64,000 nt of DNA. Origin: Deroplatys truncata (Eukaryota; Arthropoda; Insecta; Mantodea; Mantidae). The DNA is taken from contig CM060990.1 of NCBI GenBank assembly GCA_030765065.1, positions 213,257,290-213,321,289 of the forward strand. Reading direction: 5' to 3'. The notes beneath the pieces were generated by a model that saw only the letters and a list, made by a program, of their open reading frames with translations, was not told where the DNA came from and ran no database searches. Shown piece after piece: positions 10,386 to 21,670 of this stretch (position 1 is its first letter; each line of letters begins with the position of its first letter). The translations under genes were made by a program, and so were the position numbers.

Positions 10386-10866
10386 ATCAGCGAGATTAGG
10401 ATGTGCACGTGCCATTATTCCTCCTGGTCAACGAACATCAGTACACGCGTCCACTGGCATGACACCGGCCAACATGGTATTCGGACGGGAGCTACGGCGC
10501 CTCCTGAAGCTGACCAGCCGGCAACGGATTATGCCGGGACGCTAACGAAGAGGCTAGAGGACATTCACTATCTCGCAAGGGAGCATCTGAAGCTGGCAAG
10601 TGACCGAATGAAGGCACGATGTGGCCGTTTGGCAAACAGTGCCGGATTCCAGGATGGTGAACTCGTATGGCTCTAACGTCCAACGAAGACTAAAGGGAAG
10701 TCACCGGAACTTCAACATTCCTGGGACGGCCCGTATAAGGTAATCACCCGTATCGATGTGGTATATCGGAATCGGCGTCAACCCCGAGGAAAGATGGTGG
10801 TCCATTTTGATCGGCTTGCCCCATATCAAGGAGCTGCTCGGGACGAACAGCTCTGAGAAGGGAGCA

Positions 10867-11398
10867 TGTGACGCAACAGCTATGGCCCAAGGTTATCGGG
10901 AAGTCGGCGCCAGGCGATTGAGGTAAACAGAGATAAGTCGCGTTTTCACCCAGCATAAACACTAGAAGCACTATTGTCAGACAACTAGAATCTTCTAGAT
11001 GCTTCCCCTACTCGAAAGTTCTGTAACTCTGTGGAATTTTCCAAAAGCTATATAAGCAAGTGCTCTTCTCAAGTGAGTTAGTAGTGAGCGAGTTGGCGAG
11101 TGTGTGTTTTGATGACTGCTGTGATGTGCAGTAACTACTGCTTCCACGACATATTGTAGACCTCTTGTGTTCGACTCTCCAGTGAGTGAGGCATCCGGAA
11201 GAAGAGGCTACGTCCTGATTATTTCGTTATGCCACTACCTGGTGAAGAAAATTGCAGTGATGGAAAATTGAAGTAGTTCACATTAGTGAAATGACAGTGT
11301 GAACTAAATGAAGACTAGTGAAAGTTGAAGTAGATCACATTAATGACATGACAATGAGAACTTAGTGAGGTGACAGTTAAAAACTGGACAAAGTCACA
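10867..11398 (+). repeat. Gypsy 3' LTR
   Basis: 532 bp, starting TGTGACGCAACAGCTATGGCC and ending AAAGTCACA, followed by the CATAT duplication. It has a TATATAAG motif at about 11049 that would serve as the promoter TATA in this LTR type. Confidence 0.93.
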
Positions 11399-11403
11399 CA
11401 TAT

Positions 11404-11774
11404 CATCCCTAAATTACACTATTCCCTTAGCTACATGTTGCTAAATCCACCTGCAACCGCTGGCTAATTCTCAGAAAAAAACTATATGCTTCTACCTGGA
11501 ACTTGCCTACTCAATTAAGGTATGAAGAACGCTTACCTTGGAATTTGCTAGCAGCTGACCATGGCCTGAGTCATTAATTACTTCCTATCTATTAAAATGT
11601 TAATCTTTCCCAGTTCCAATTCTTACGTGACATATACATGAAGTGTTAAGAATTATTATACAAATATTTAAACTGCTGCAATGATATCAAGTATCACTAA
11701 CATAAATATTTCCTTTTCTATTTTTATATTATCATTCTGCATTGCTGTTTGTTATGAATCACTTGGATACACAA
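11404..11774. other. Non-coding, nothing recognised
   Basis: AT-rich sequence between the Gypsy 3' flank and a relic LTR. No domain or repeat is recognisable. Confidence 0.5.
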
Positions 11775-12093
11775 TGTAATGCAGCAGTTATGGCCTGAGC
11801 TTATTGCGAAGGTTATCTTTGAATATTATTTATAAAAAGAAGAATTTTACCTTTACAATGAAAATGTAATTCAGTGCATTCTCCAAGTGAGGTTGTGACA
11901 ATAGTTGTGCCGTAAAATGAGTGAGTGTTGTTACTGTGAGAGATAAGAGAGGTCTTGTGTTGGACCCACCAGCAAGTGAGGCTGCTTTGCGCATATTTCA
12001 TTATGCCCTTATGTCATAAAGAAAAGTGAAGTGACAAGGAAAATTTGAAATAGATCAGCTTAGTGAAGTGGCAATGAAAACCGGATGGTCACA
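11775..12093 (+). repeat. Degenerate, internally deleted LTR related to the Gypsy element
   Basis: It starts TGTAATGCAGCAGTTATGGCC, comparable to TGTGACGCAACAGCTATGGCC of the LTR at 10867. It contains TCTTGTGTT...AGCAAGTGAGGC and ATTTCATTATGCCCTTATG blocks shared with that LTR, and ends GGATGGTCACA. It is 319 bp rather than about 530, so the middle is deleted or replaced. No clear target duplication. Confidence 0.7.
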
Positions 12094-12179
12094 ATATTTA
12101 CTTTACTTACTATTGAATATTAGTCACTAGTAGAGTCCAACTACTATGTATCAGTGTTATGCACTAAAGAAGAAATATA

Positions 12180-13514
12180 AAAGGGATATTCCAAAACTAA
12201 GGTCCGGTGAACAATATTTAACGGATGGTAGGCCTGAATGACGTTCCACGACTGCAGCGCTGTCCACCGACTCCTGAGGAACCTACCGTAGTGTTGGTGT
12301 GATGCAATAGACGTTTGCCAGTCAGTGAGAGCAGATCGCAATGGCCGCGACAATCATAGATCCCGCCAGTTGTGGAGTGTGCAGTGTGATTAGATTTTTG
12401 CTGGCAAAAGGATCGTCAGTTGCGGACATCCATCGTGAGTTATGCCTTGTGTATGGACTGGACATAATGAGTGACAAACGGGTTCGACACTGGTGTCGAG
12501 AATTTCGAAATGGCTGCACAAATGTGCACGATGAACAGCGGAGTGGTAGGCCCAGTTTTGGAACCGACGACATCGTTGAGCAAATGAACCAAAAGCTTGG
12601 AAGTGATCGGCATTTGACGATTAGTGGTCTGGCTGTCGAATTCCCAAAAGTTGCTCGAACCTCACTTTACAGGATTGTCACTGAACAGCTTGGATATCGG
12701 AAACTTTGTGCGAGGTGGGTGCCAAAGCTGCTCACCCGTCAGCACAAAGTGCAACGAATGCGTAGTGCACGACAGTTTTTGGGGCGCTATAGACAAGATG
12801 GAGATGGTTTGTCTTCCCACATTGTTACGGGCGACGAGACATGGATAGCGCACACCAACGCAGAATCGAAACAGTCAATGCAGTGGCGGCATTTCGGTTC
12901 ACCCAAACCAAAAAAGTGTAAGCAACCACCGTACACGAAACTCAAAATGGTGGCTAGCGTGTTTTGGGATGAAAAGGGCATACTTTTGATTGATTTCATG
13001 GACCGTGAATCAATAATTACAGCTGACGTGTACTGTGCAACGCTTACCAAACTGAGACGTGCGATCGAAAATCGATGCTGCGAGAAACTGTCATCTGGCA
13101 TCATCCTCCTGCACGACAATGCACGCCCACACACCGCTGCCAAAACCAAAGAGAAGATTCAAGAGTTTCGTTGGGAACTCTTTGACCATCCTCCGTACAG
13201 TCCCAACCTGGCACCAAGCGACTATTTCCTCTTCTTGCATTTGTAACGGTGGCTGGGTGAACAACGATTTCAAACCGACGATGAACTCAAGACAAGCGTT
13301 ACCAGCTGGATCAAGATCAAGTCCCAGGCAGCACACTTCTATGCCGAGGGGTTAAAGAAGCTGGCAGCATTACAGCAAGTGTATTGATGTGAATGGCGAT
13401 TATGTGGAAAAGTAAAGTATATATGTGGGCACATATTACGGTCAATAAAAAGCTTGTCTCATGAGCAATGTTGTTATTATGACCAAACGGACTTTAGTTT
13501 TGGAATATGCCTCA
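12180..13514 (+). mobile_element. mariner element, copy 1
   Basis: 1,335 bp flanked by TA at 12178-12179 and 13515-13516. The ends are imperfect inverted repeats around TATTCCAAAACTAAGGTCCG; the outermost 13 bases read AAAGGGATATTCC on the left and TGAGGCATATTCC on the reverse strand of the right end. The same end structure at 59276-60586 supports these limits. It encodes a mariner transposase with one stop codon near its C-terminus. It lies about 90 bp beyond the relic LTR. Confidence 0.93.
12341..13387 (+). pseudogene. mariner transposase (DD34D), one nonsense codon
   Basis: 301 codons from ATG at 12341 to TAA at 13244-13246, then about 46 further in-frame codons (RWLGEQRFQTDDELKTSV...) to 13387. 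N-terminal helix-turn-helix DNA-binding region (residues about 10-110), WVPKLL linker motif at about 126-131. Catalytic triad: D165 in HIVTGDETW, D259 in LLHDNARPH, D294 in YSPNLAPSDYFLF. There are 34 residues between the last two, the mariner DD34D spacing. Cut-and-paste transposition at TA sites. The stop sits where family members usually have lysine (AAA to TAA is one change). The extreme C-terminus also seems frameshifted against the copy at 59276-60586. Best-preserved DNA transposase in the window. Confidence 0.92.
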
Positions 13515-13516
13515 TA

Positions 13517-14440
13517 CTTACTCTGTGCACTGGAATCACAAATATGAAGTACTGTGTTGCTGAAATGGAAGTGGGTCTGTAAACTGAATTTAATACTTCC
13601 TCCAACAATCTGGCACATGCAATTATTACCATGGCTTGTATAGCTCTTTAATTGGGGAACAGGCATATATTTTAATTTATGATGGTAAAACATAAGGCTT
13701 TAAAGCATAAAAACTTTTGTTTAAATATTGATTTGCAACAACTGTATTTGTGATAATAAAATATCTCAATCATTATTAGTGGATAGTGTAACTCAATTCA
13801 CTTGCCAGAAAATAAAAATGATGATAATGGTGTATTTGGGCACAGTCAATAAATTTATACTCAGAGTGAAGTATATGCATACCCCCATTTTACTGAAACA
13901 AGTCAAAATGCTATTGACTTACTATCTCACTAATAACAATCTATTTTGAGCATCTTTCTGCCCATCGTCTGCTTTTCTCCAACTGCTCCCACCAGATACT
14001 ATATGGATGAAAAGCTCTCAAGGTTACCTTACTATGACATGCTAACTTTAATGGGGTTGCTTGTCCAGCAGCAGTATGTCAAAATTCATTAAGGAGTCTC
14101 CGATCTTGATTACATATTATTTTAGTTTTTGTTAAATATTGGTAAGGGTATGTAGGCAAGAACAATCAGTGAAATGCTGATGCTGGACATAAAGGTGCTC
14201 TAAATACTTTCATGTGAAATATGTAAGTGATAAATACTTTCATGTGAAATATGTAAGTGAAGTAATAAGGGAGCAATATTGCTACTCTTTCAGTTGACTA
14301 ACTTTTATTTCACTGTTACTACTTCCACACATGAATTTATACAGCACTAAGCTGATATACCTGAAATCCCACACCAAAAAAGCGGTCAAAAATCTATATT
14401 TAATTATTCATGTGAATTATCTATTCAATATTGTTATATT
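13517..14440. other. Non-coding, nothing recognised
   Basis: AT-rich. A 30-bp direct repeat (AATACTTTCATGTGAAATATG block) occurs at about 14205 and 14233. No coding domain recognised on either strand. Confidence 0.5.
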
Positions 14441-14469
14441 GACATATTAAAAAGAGTTAAGTAAATATT

Positions 14470-14785
14470 GTGTCTCAGTCTCCTCTTTCTCTAGTCACTA
14501 TTTGGTTTTTTCTGAAAGTAACACTTCAACTCACAGGCATGCAACTTAGCCTCTTCTCCTTCTAGTTGCTCATCACGTGCTGAACTTGGGACTCTTCTTC
14601 TCACCTCAAACAGACAAGTGTTACTTGCTCACATGTTACAAGAACTCACTGAAGAAACAGCAGAATATAACTGCATTGAGCTCAGAGTCAGTGATCAGCC
14701 TTCTTTCTTCTTTTTATATCCAAGTGGTGTCTTCTAGAAGGTTCACATGATATCATAAGGTAGGGGAATTATGGGGGTTTCTACA
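14470..14785 (-). repeat. Probable LTR of the second Gypsy relic
   Basis: In the minus sense it starts TGTAGAAACCCCCATAATTC just after the purine-rich tract downstream of integrase. It contains GGATATAAAAAG, a TATA-like element, and ends near GAGACACA. The second LTR is missing, so the ends are inferred from position and TG...CA only. Confidence 0.5.
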
Positions 14786-15019
14786 TGAATCCTGAAAGGA
14801 GTTCTAGACTTTTCAATAAACTGAAAGCTTTTTCCCCTCCCTCTCTTCAATCAACCACATGCCAGAGGATGCCAAAACCATGCCCCACCCAAGAAGTGCA
14901 AGCAGCCAAAGGCACCTGCCACAAAGCTCCCTCCCCAAAGCAGGTCATCCCAAATGTCTCCACAATAAGAGGTAAGGCAATTAAAGTGTACCACCATAGG
15001 CATCAATCAGTTTGGCACT

Positions 15020-16270
15020 GAATGCAGTATACCGCATAATTGATCCAAATAATAATGCTATACAGATCATCCCAGGAAGGTTGCAAATTCGGCAACTTCC
15101 CTTTAGTCCTCATGGAACGTCAAAGCCATATGAGGCAGTGTCCTGAAATCCGGTGCCATTTGCCCAACAGTGATATTGTGCCTTTAACTGCCTACTTGCC
15201 AGCTTTAGGTGTTCCATGGCAAGATGTGGATGTCTTTCAGTCTGTCCTTTAGCACCCATACATAATCTGTTGCTGCTGGTCTGCATCAGGAGGCATGGCA
15301 AACAACAGGTTACATGGTAACCATAGCTTCATTCCGAATAACATGTTGACAGTGTCATGCCAATCGACTCATGTACTGATGCTTGGTAGGCCACAAGGAA
15401 TGATGGCATGTGCACATCCCAATCTCACTGATGGCTGGATACCACTATCTGAAGGTGCTCCTCTACTGTCCTGAAATAGTGCTCCAGCATTGCATCTGAC
15501 TGTGAAAGAAAGGAAGTGGTACAGGTCTTGTGTATCTGAAATGCTGAAGCAACTCTCACATTAGGCTGGATTCGACTTTGGTCCCCTGTCACTGTGGAGC
15601 TCCTGGGAAACTGGAATTGGCAGAAGAAAATCTTTATTAATTTATTAGTCACAGTCAAAGGCTGCTGATTAGGAATTGCATACACATCTGGGCACTTGGT
15701 GAAACAGTCCATAGCAAGTAATATGTAGCAATTTCATAGATCTGTCCTAAAGATTAAGCCTCCTTGTTCATGACAATTCGTCCAAAGGGTGCTCCAACGT
15801 TCTAGTGTCGCATCTGACTCCAGCTGTGCCACTGTGGCCAATGGCTAGTTGTGCTGATGTAACTAGTAAAATTGGTGATCTAGTGCCTCCATGGTCTTAT
15901 TTACACTTAAGTGTCCTGTGACAGAGCCGACATGCTTTTCATAGTTCTTATAAATTTGGCCTTTGGGGACCACATACACCCACCCAGGTCATTCAGCAGA
16001 TTATTTTAGCTATCAAAATCGGCCCTATGACATAGTTCTCCAGCTGCTCCCTCTTCAAGGTCTCTTTGTCATAACTGACTGTAGATTGTATCATGATCAG
16101 GTATAAGGCTACAACATTCACCTTCATTTCCACATTCACGCAGTGGACACAATCTCCAGGGAATGTGCATCCGTGTTAGAAGCATATCTTCCTGCCCAGT
16201 CCTCCAAGGTAAAGTAGAGCTGCTGCTGCTGCCATTGGACCCAGAGCGCCACTTGTACTCCAAGTTCTAG
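15020..16270 (-). pseudogene. Second Gypsy relic: integrase
   Basis: The minus strand gives MDCFTKCPDVYAIPNQQPLT (about 15712-15650), the integrase core strand after the first Asp, then SQSDAMLEHYFRTVEEHLQ (about 15510-15450) near the Glu region. The C-terminal segment LAMEHLKLASRQLKAQYHCW...ANGTGFQD lies at about 15220-15130. Stops and deletions separate these pieces. Confidence 0.8.
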
Positions 16271-17330
16271 AAGTCCAACAGCCAGGTTAGGGTGGAATGG
16301 TCAGTTAGGAGGTAAAACTCCTCTCCATAAAGGTACTTGTGTAACTGCTTCTACATCTCCACAACCACCAGCAGCTCGCGTCGCATCACACTGTAGTTCC
16401 TTTCAGCCTTAGACGTGGTTCTACTGAAGTAGGCCAATACTCTCTTCTTCAACCTGAGCAACAGGATACCCTTGTTGCCAACCTCCCTGGCATTCATGTC
16501 AATGATAAACTTCTTACCTGGGATGGGGTATCCTTGAACCAGGGCTGTGCATAGGAAGTTCTTCAGGCCCTGAAACAAATTTCCGGTACAACATGCAGAG
16601 GTCCAGGAACTATTGTAGTTCTTGTTCTTGTATTCCTTGACCTGGGCCACTATTTGACAGCTTGCAGCTTTTCGGGTTCCGCAGCTACATCATAATTTAT
16701 GATGTATCCCAGATAGCGCACTTCTTTCCCACATATCTTATACAACTTAGCATTTAACTTGAAGTTGGTTCTACAAAGGCTTCTGAACACCCTTCTCAGG
16801 TTGCTTAGTTGGTCCTTGAATATCTTCCCTATAACACTATCATCAAGAGAGAGGAAGCAAGTGTTGTAGGTAAGGGCCCTCTTCACAGAATCCATGTGTC
16901 TCTGAAACATTAAGGGGGCATTGCAGCTCCAAAAAAGAGTGTATTAATGGGAACTGTGCAGTCCATGTCCACTAGAAAACATGGACATCTCCTTTTGTCG
17001 GGGTTAAGCGCCACTTGCCAGTACTCCAACTACAGGTGCAGAGTGGAATACCACTGAAACCCCATCCATGTGTCCAGGGTGTCATCAATCATCTATGACA
17101 GCGGAAAGAGGTGTTTGTTAGTGAAGTCACTGAAATTCTCGTAGTTAATGCAGAAATTAGTCTCCATCCTTCTTTTTAACTAGTACTATTAGCAAGGACT
17201 AGAGGCTTTCAAATTCCTCTATAAGGTCTCTGGTCTTCATGTCCAGTATTCAGTTATCTATTTACTTCTGCTTCACTTGCCACTAGCAGGACATAGCAAG
17301 GTGGCTGCCTGCTTGGTTGAATATTCAGCA
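16270..17330 (-). pseudogene. Second Gypsy relic: reverse transcriptase and RNase H
   Basis: From the right: VKKKDG-containing finger fragments (about 17180), then MFQRHMDSVKRALTYNTCF (16910 down) with the catalytic box reading SLDD instead of YLDD, and EVRYLGYIINYDVAAEPEKL. After a frame change the RNase H follows: KKFIIDMNAREVGNKGILL, LAYFSRTTSKAERNYSVMRR and LLTDHSTLTWLL-like sequence (16550-16280). Unlike the Gypsy copy at 5518-11398, this one keeps RNase H. RT is inactivated by stops and frameshifts. Confidence 0.88.
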
Positions 17331-17385
17331 ACCAGTCCAGTACAAACAATTGGTAGAAATTATTTTGTGGGTCCAGCTACTTTGG

Positions 17386-17555
17386 TTCCGATCAAAACAA
17401 AGAAGAGACAGAGGTAAGGAAAAATCTGGGCAAGAAGTAAATTAATATTTATAGAGATTAAACATGTGTTTAACAGAAATGGCATAAGCAAAAGTCACCC
17501 AACGCACGTCACTACCTGCTGAGATTACTTTACCCCCTCTTTGTTTTGATTAGGA
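17386..17555. repeat. Short inverted repeat, possible MITE
   Basis: GATCAAAACAAAGAAGAG at about 17387 pairs with CTCTTTGTTTTGATTAGGATC at about 17535. The interior is about 120 bp and non-coding. It sits between the Gypsy relic and the formin exon. No target duplication is evident. Confidence 0.35.
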
Positions 17556-17558
17556 TCA

Positions 17559-17825
<267 letters not shown>

Positions 17826-18449
17826 CTAAATAAAAAAAACAAACAAATAAATAACTCAATCAGAGATGATATTAATACTTAATTAAATCAAAGTAAAAAG
17901 GACTGAAATGCAGTTCAACAGTATTCTACAACCGGCATTAATATATACACCATCTTTGTAACAAGTTACTCAAACCTGATGGCAAACTACTGCTTTATTT
18001 TCAACTAACACAATTTTATTTTCAAAGCATGCTCAGTTTTTACACAGATGAAAAACTGAATAAACCCACTGACCTTTAAAACTATCAAAATTATGTAACT
18101 TCTAATAAACATTTCCTAACCAATGACACAAGAGAACTGCCCCAAGACAGAGAAATCAAAAGTACTGATGAGAATCTAATTCAAAGTCATATCTTGCTGA
18201 AGTGTTCATTCTTTGAAGGGCACCGTTAAATGTTAGAGAAAATGTAGTTTAAGAATTTGGAAATTCTAAACCTGCTGCCAAATTAACCACATTTAGGAGG
18301 TAATACTTTCCTTTCTCTATCAGTATTACTTAATGCCCTCTCAACTACACTAAAACCCTGTTAAGCCGGACCCTGTTAAACCAAATATCGCAGATATGTT
18401 CTACCTATACTGTTCATTTTGCCTGGCACCCTGGCCTTATGGTTCAGCT
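17826..18449. other. Intron sequence; possible pogo/Tigger-like end
   Basis: Mostly unassigned AT-rich sequence. At 18346-18392, ACTAAAACCCTGTTAAGCC and the following GGACCCTGTTAAACC, with GGCACCCTGGCCTTATGGTT at about 18427, resemble the terminal repeats of pogo/Tigger-type MITEs. There is no matching opposite end, so this is only a pointer. Confidence 0.3.
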
Positions 18450-20334
18450 GATTAGCCCTTGCTACCCTTAATCACCTATGATCCATCCTCCTCCATTTGT
18501 CCTTCTACCTTTCTTATCTCTCTTACTTTTGTAATCCATTTCTCCTTTACTTTATTTAAGAACTTCCCCATATTATTTTCCTTTTCTTCTTAACATGTTA
18601 ATTGCTACTATTTTTCCATCCATTTTTTCCCCATTTTTCCTCCCATACTTTTTGTCTCTATTCTGCTAATTCTTTGCATTCTGTCATATAATGCTCTGTG
18701 CTTTCACTACCTCCACATAGTTCACAAATTCTGCTTTTTCTGTCTCTTAGCCCTCTCAGGCACATTGATCCTGTTCTCATCCATGCAAACGCTTCTTTTT
18801 CAGCTCTATTACAATAATCCACATACCCTTCTCTTCCCCATTTCCTTTTTACTAATCTATAGAACCCTATTGATTTTTTATTCTCTCAGCTTCCCCAAAT
18901 CTTGTCCTTCTATGTTCTTCGCTCTGTTTCTTACTGTTATCCAGAAGCCGTTGCTATTTCTTTCTCCTGCTCTCCAAATATCTCCCATTCCTATCTTCTC
19001 CATAATTTTTTCTACCCCTGTCCACCAGCTATTTTTATTTTTCATACTCTTTTGTTGTTCTGTACATATCTTTAAAATTTCCCCTTCATCTTTTTTTCAG
19101 GCATCTAAACCAAAATTTCCATATCCTTTCAAGTATCACTCGCTTTCTTCTTGTTCTTCCTAATTCCACTAACATTACTTCCCCTGGTGTTGATCTTGGT
19201 AACCCCAATAGCTCTTTACAGAACGTTCTATAGCTCTGGTCTATTTTTCTACTTAATTCAGATCCCCCACAAATTTCAACTGAATATAGCATTCTTGCTT
19301 CTACCAATGCCTCATACATTCTTTTTATCCATTTAGTCGGCATTACTAATTTATATTTGCACATCCTTATTCCTGTCATTGCCGCCTTTCCTTTAGCCAT
19401 AACCTTCCTGCTATGCATCACCCATTCATAGCCATAACCTTCCTCTATGCGTCACCCATTCACCATTACTGCTCATCCTCACCCCCAAATAATCAAACTC
19501 CTTGACAACTTCTAACTTTAAACCCCCCATCTGCCATTTTTCTTCTCTTTTTAGTTTATTTCCTCTTTTAAATACCATAACTTTTGATTTATTTATATTT
19601 ACTTTAATCCCCCATTCTTTGCAGAATTCATGTATTCCGTTTATTGCTTTCTGTAGCCCAATTACCCATAAGATCATCCGCATATAGTAAACCTGGTATC
19701 TCTCTATTTGCTATTATGGGAAAGTGCAGATTTTTTTTCTTTCACTCATTCTAATATGTCATCTATGAATATATTAAATAATATAGGGCTCAATTTGCAC
19801 CCGTCTTAATCCTATATTTTGCTCAGTCATTTCTGTAATTCCATTATTTTTACATCTTATACAAATTTTTATATCTTTATAAATCTTATTAATTTCTTTT
19901 ATAAAAGTTTCGATTACCCCTTTCTTTCTTAATTTATAAGCTAATGCTTCTCTATTTATTGTATCAAATATTTTTTCAAAATCTGCAAAAAACATGTATA
20001 TCCTTCCTCTTTTCCTGCTCAGATACTTATCTATTATAGTCTTTATTATAAGTACATTATCTATTGTTTGTTTACCTTTCCTAAATCCTGCTTGATATTC
20101 TGACAGTTTTCCTTCCTCTTCCACCCATTTTCTTAATCTGTCGGCCAATATACCTGTGTATATTTTCCCTAATATTGATAATAAACTTATTCCCCTATAG
20201 TTCTCTGGTCTATTTGCTCCTCCCTTCCCTTTGTTGACTGGTACCACCATACTTATTTTCCAACACTCTGACACATCATTCTTTTCTTTAATTGTATTTA
20301 ATAATTTTGTCTTCACTTTTAAACCATATTGCAT
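18450..20334 (-). mobile_element. LINE-A copy (i), truncated, minus strand
   Basis: A fragment of a non-LTR retrotransposon family present four times here. The minus strand reads RT from about 20330: KISMVVPVNKGKGGANRPEN, YRGISLLSILGKIYTGILAD, EYQAGFRKGKQTIDNVL, RIYMFFADFEKIFDTINREA. After a frame break near the YADD region it continues KAINGIHEFCKEWGIKVNIN, FDYLGVRMSSNGEW and the C-terminal region (CKELLGLPRSTPGEV at about 19220). ORF1, the endonuclease and the RT N-terminus are absent. It abuts copy (ii) head to head at about 20334. Confidence 0.85.
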
Positions 20335-21670
20335 GGGTAAAGAGATACCATGTTTATTATATGCAGATAACCTTATGGTAGGAGCTATATCAATAATAGC
20401 TCCACAGAGAGCAATCAATGAAATACAAGAATTTTGTGAAGAACGCAGAATTAAATTAAAGTAAATACAAATAAATCAAAGGGTATGGTACTCAAAAGAG
20501 TAACCAAATTTAAAAAAGAGTAAAAATGGTTTTGGGTGGCCAAAATCTGGAGGTCGTTAAAGAATTTGACAACTTAGGAATAAGGATGAGCAATAATGGA
20601 GAATGGGGGGCCATATAAGAAGGTGACCATAAGTAAAGATATGTAAACATAAAATGCTAACTAAATGGTTGGAAGGAATGTATGAGGCACTGGAACAATC
20701 AAGAATGCTTGATACAGTAGAAATTTGGGTGGTTCCAAATAATTAAGCAAAAAAAAAATTGATCATATGCATAAAATATTTTGTAAAAAATCACATCTAC
20801 CAAGGTCAGCACCAAGAGGGTAACTTTAATTGGAAAAAACAAGAAGAAATGAAATAAAACTAGAGATAATTCTAAAATTCTGGTTTAGATGTTTGACAAA
20901 GGAAGAGGGAGAAAGTTTAAGATATGCATGAACCACCAAAAGGAGTATGACAAACAAAAATAGTTGGTGGGCATGAATGGAAACAAATTATAGAAAAAAT
21001 AGGAATAGGAGATACACGGATGCTAGGAGAGAGAAATATAAATGGATTTTGGAAGACAGTAAGAAGCAGAATGGAAGACATAGAAAGGCAAGAGACATGA
21101 GGAAGCTTAGAAGATAAAAAATCATTAAGTTTCTATAAAATAATAAGAGAGTGGAGAAGAGAGGGGTATATTGACCAGTATAATAGACAGGAAAAGGAAG
21201 AATTAGCATGGATGAGAATGGGATCAATGTACTTAATAGAGTTTAGAGGTATTGGAAAAGGAATATGTGAATTATGTGGCAGAAGGGAAAGCAAAGAGCA
21301 CTACATAACAGATTGCAAAGAACTAACGATATAAAGGAAAAAATGGGGAGAAAAGTAAAGAAAAATATTAGCATTTAAAATGCGGATAGGAAAAGGAAAG
21401 AAAATGAGAGACATTGGGGAGCTTTTGAGGAAAGTAAAAGATGGATTGGAAAAGCAAAAGATGCAAGGAAGGAAGAACAAAGGATAGGTGGAGAAGAATC
21501 AATGCAGAGGGCTTAAGTTGGAAAAGGACTATTCAGTGAGCTAATAGGACTTGGGAGCCAAGCAAATGGAGTAGCACATAATATGCTAGACAGCCAGACA
21601 ATTTGTACATGTGTTAAGTTAGTTCTAGGAGAAATATTGTATAAATTTGTACAATAAGTTGTATAAATAA
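20335..21670 (+). mobile_element. LINE-A copy (ii), truncated, plus strand
   Basis: Starts in the RT at GKEIPCLLYADNLMVGAISI (catalytic YADD now YADN) and runs through NEIQEFCEERRIKLK, a VKEFDNLGIRMSNNGEW-like stretch, RSAPRG, and a C-terminal CCHC-like segment (LCGRRESKEHYITDCKEL, about 21270-21325). It ends in an AT-rich tail at about 21670. Many stops. It overlaps copy (i) in content, both carrying the RT C-terminal half, so the pair is two separate copies and not a simple 5' inversion of one. Confidence 0.8.

Larger units (their letters stand above)
9035..10850 (+). pseudogene. Gypsy integrase remnant
   Basis: WDEKTLRREQLADRDIGLIL (about 9040) is the linker before integrase. After the SINE, remnants of the zinc-binding region are followed by QFERTAIDVAGPFPSTH (about 9770, first catalytic Asp block) and the VYVIPNEEASTVAKAL segment. 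The core is partly duplicated in tandem (9864-10125 and 10126-10385). HPQSDGMI (about 10312) marks the region near the catalytic Glu. The C-terminal LANSAGFQDGELVWL and KMVVHFDRLAPYQG (about 10630-10830) close the protein just before the 3' LTR. Many stops and frameshifts are present. Confidence 0.9.
5518..11398 (+). mobile_element. Full-length but inactive Gypsy (Ty3) LTR retrotransposon
   Basis: Two LTRs of about 530 bp (5518-6046 and 10867-11398) begin TGTGAC and end in CACA. They flank gag and pol remnants and are bounded by a perfect 5-bp duplication, CATAT (5513-5517 and 11399-11403). Order: LTR, primer-binding site, gag, protease, RT, integrase, LTR. No envelope gene is present. The LTRs differ at many positions, so the insertion is old. 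The coding part has many stops and frameshifts, a mutated protease site, a damaged RT active site, no RNase H, a SINE insertion and an internally duplicated integrase core. It cannot be autonomous. Confidence 0.95.
14440..17330 (-). mobile_element. Second Gypsy retrotransposon relic, 5'-truncated
   Basis: Minus-strand pol of a Gypsy family related to the 5518-11398 element: RT, RNase H, then integrase, reading from about 17300 down to 15020. A probable LTR follows from 14785 leftwards, preceded by a purine-rich tract (minus sense GAGGGAGGGGAAAAAG, about 14826-14842). No LTR or gag was found at the right side, so the element is truncated there. All frames are broken. Confidence 0.85.

Noticed and set aside
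18450-21670. Twin-priming 5' inversion of one LINE
   Set aside because: Both halves contain the RT C-terminal region, so they overlap in content instead of being complementary parts of one copy.
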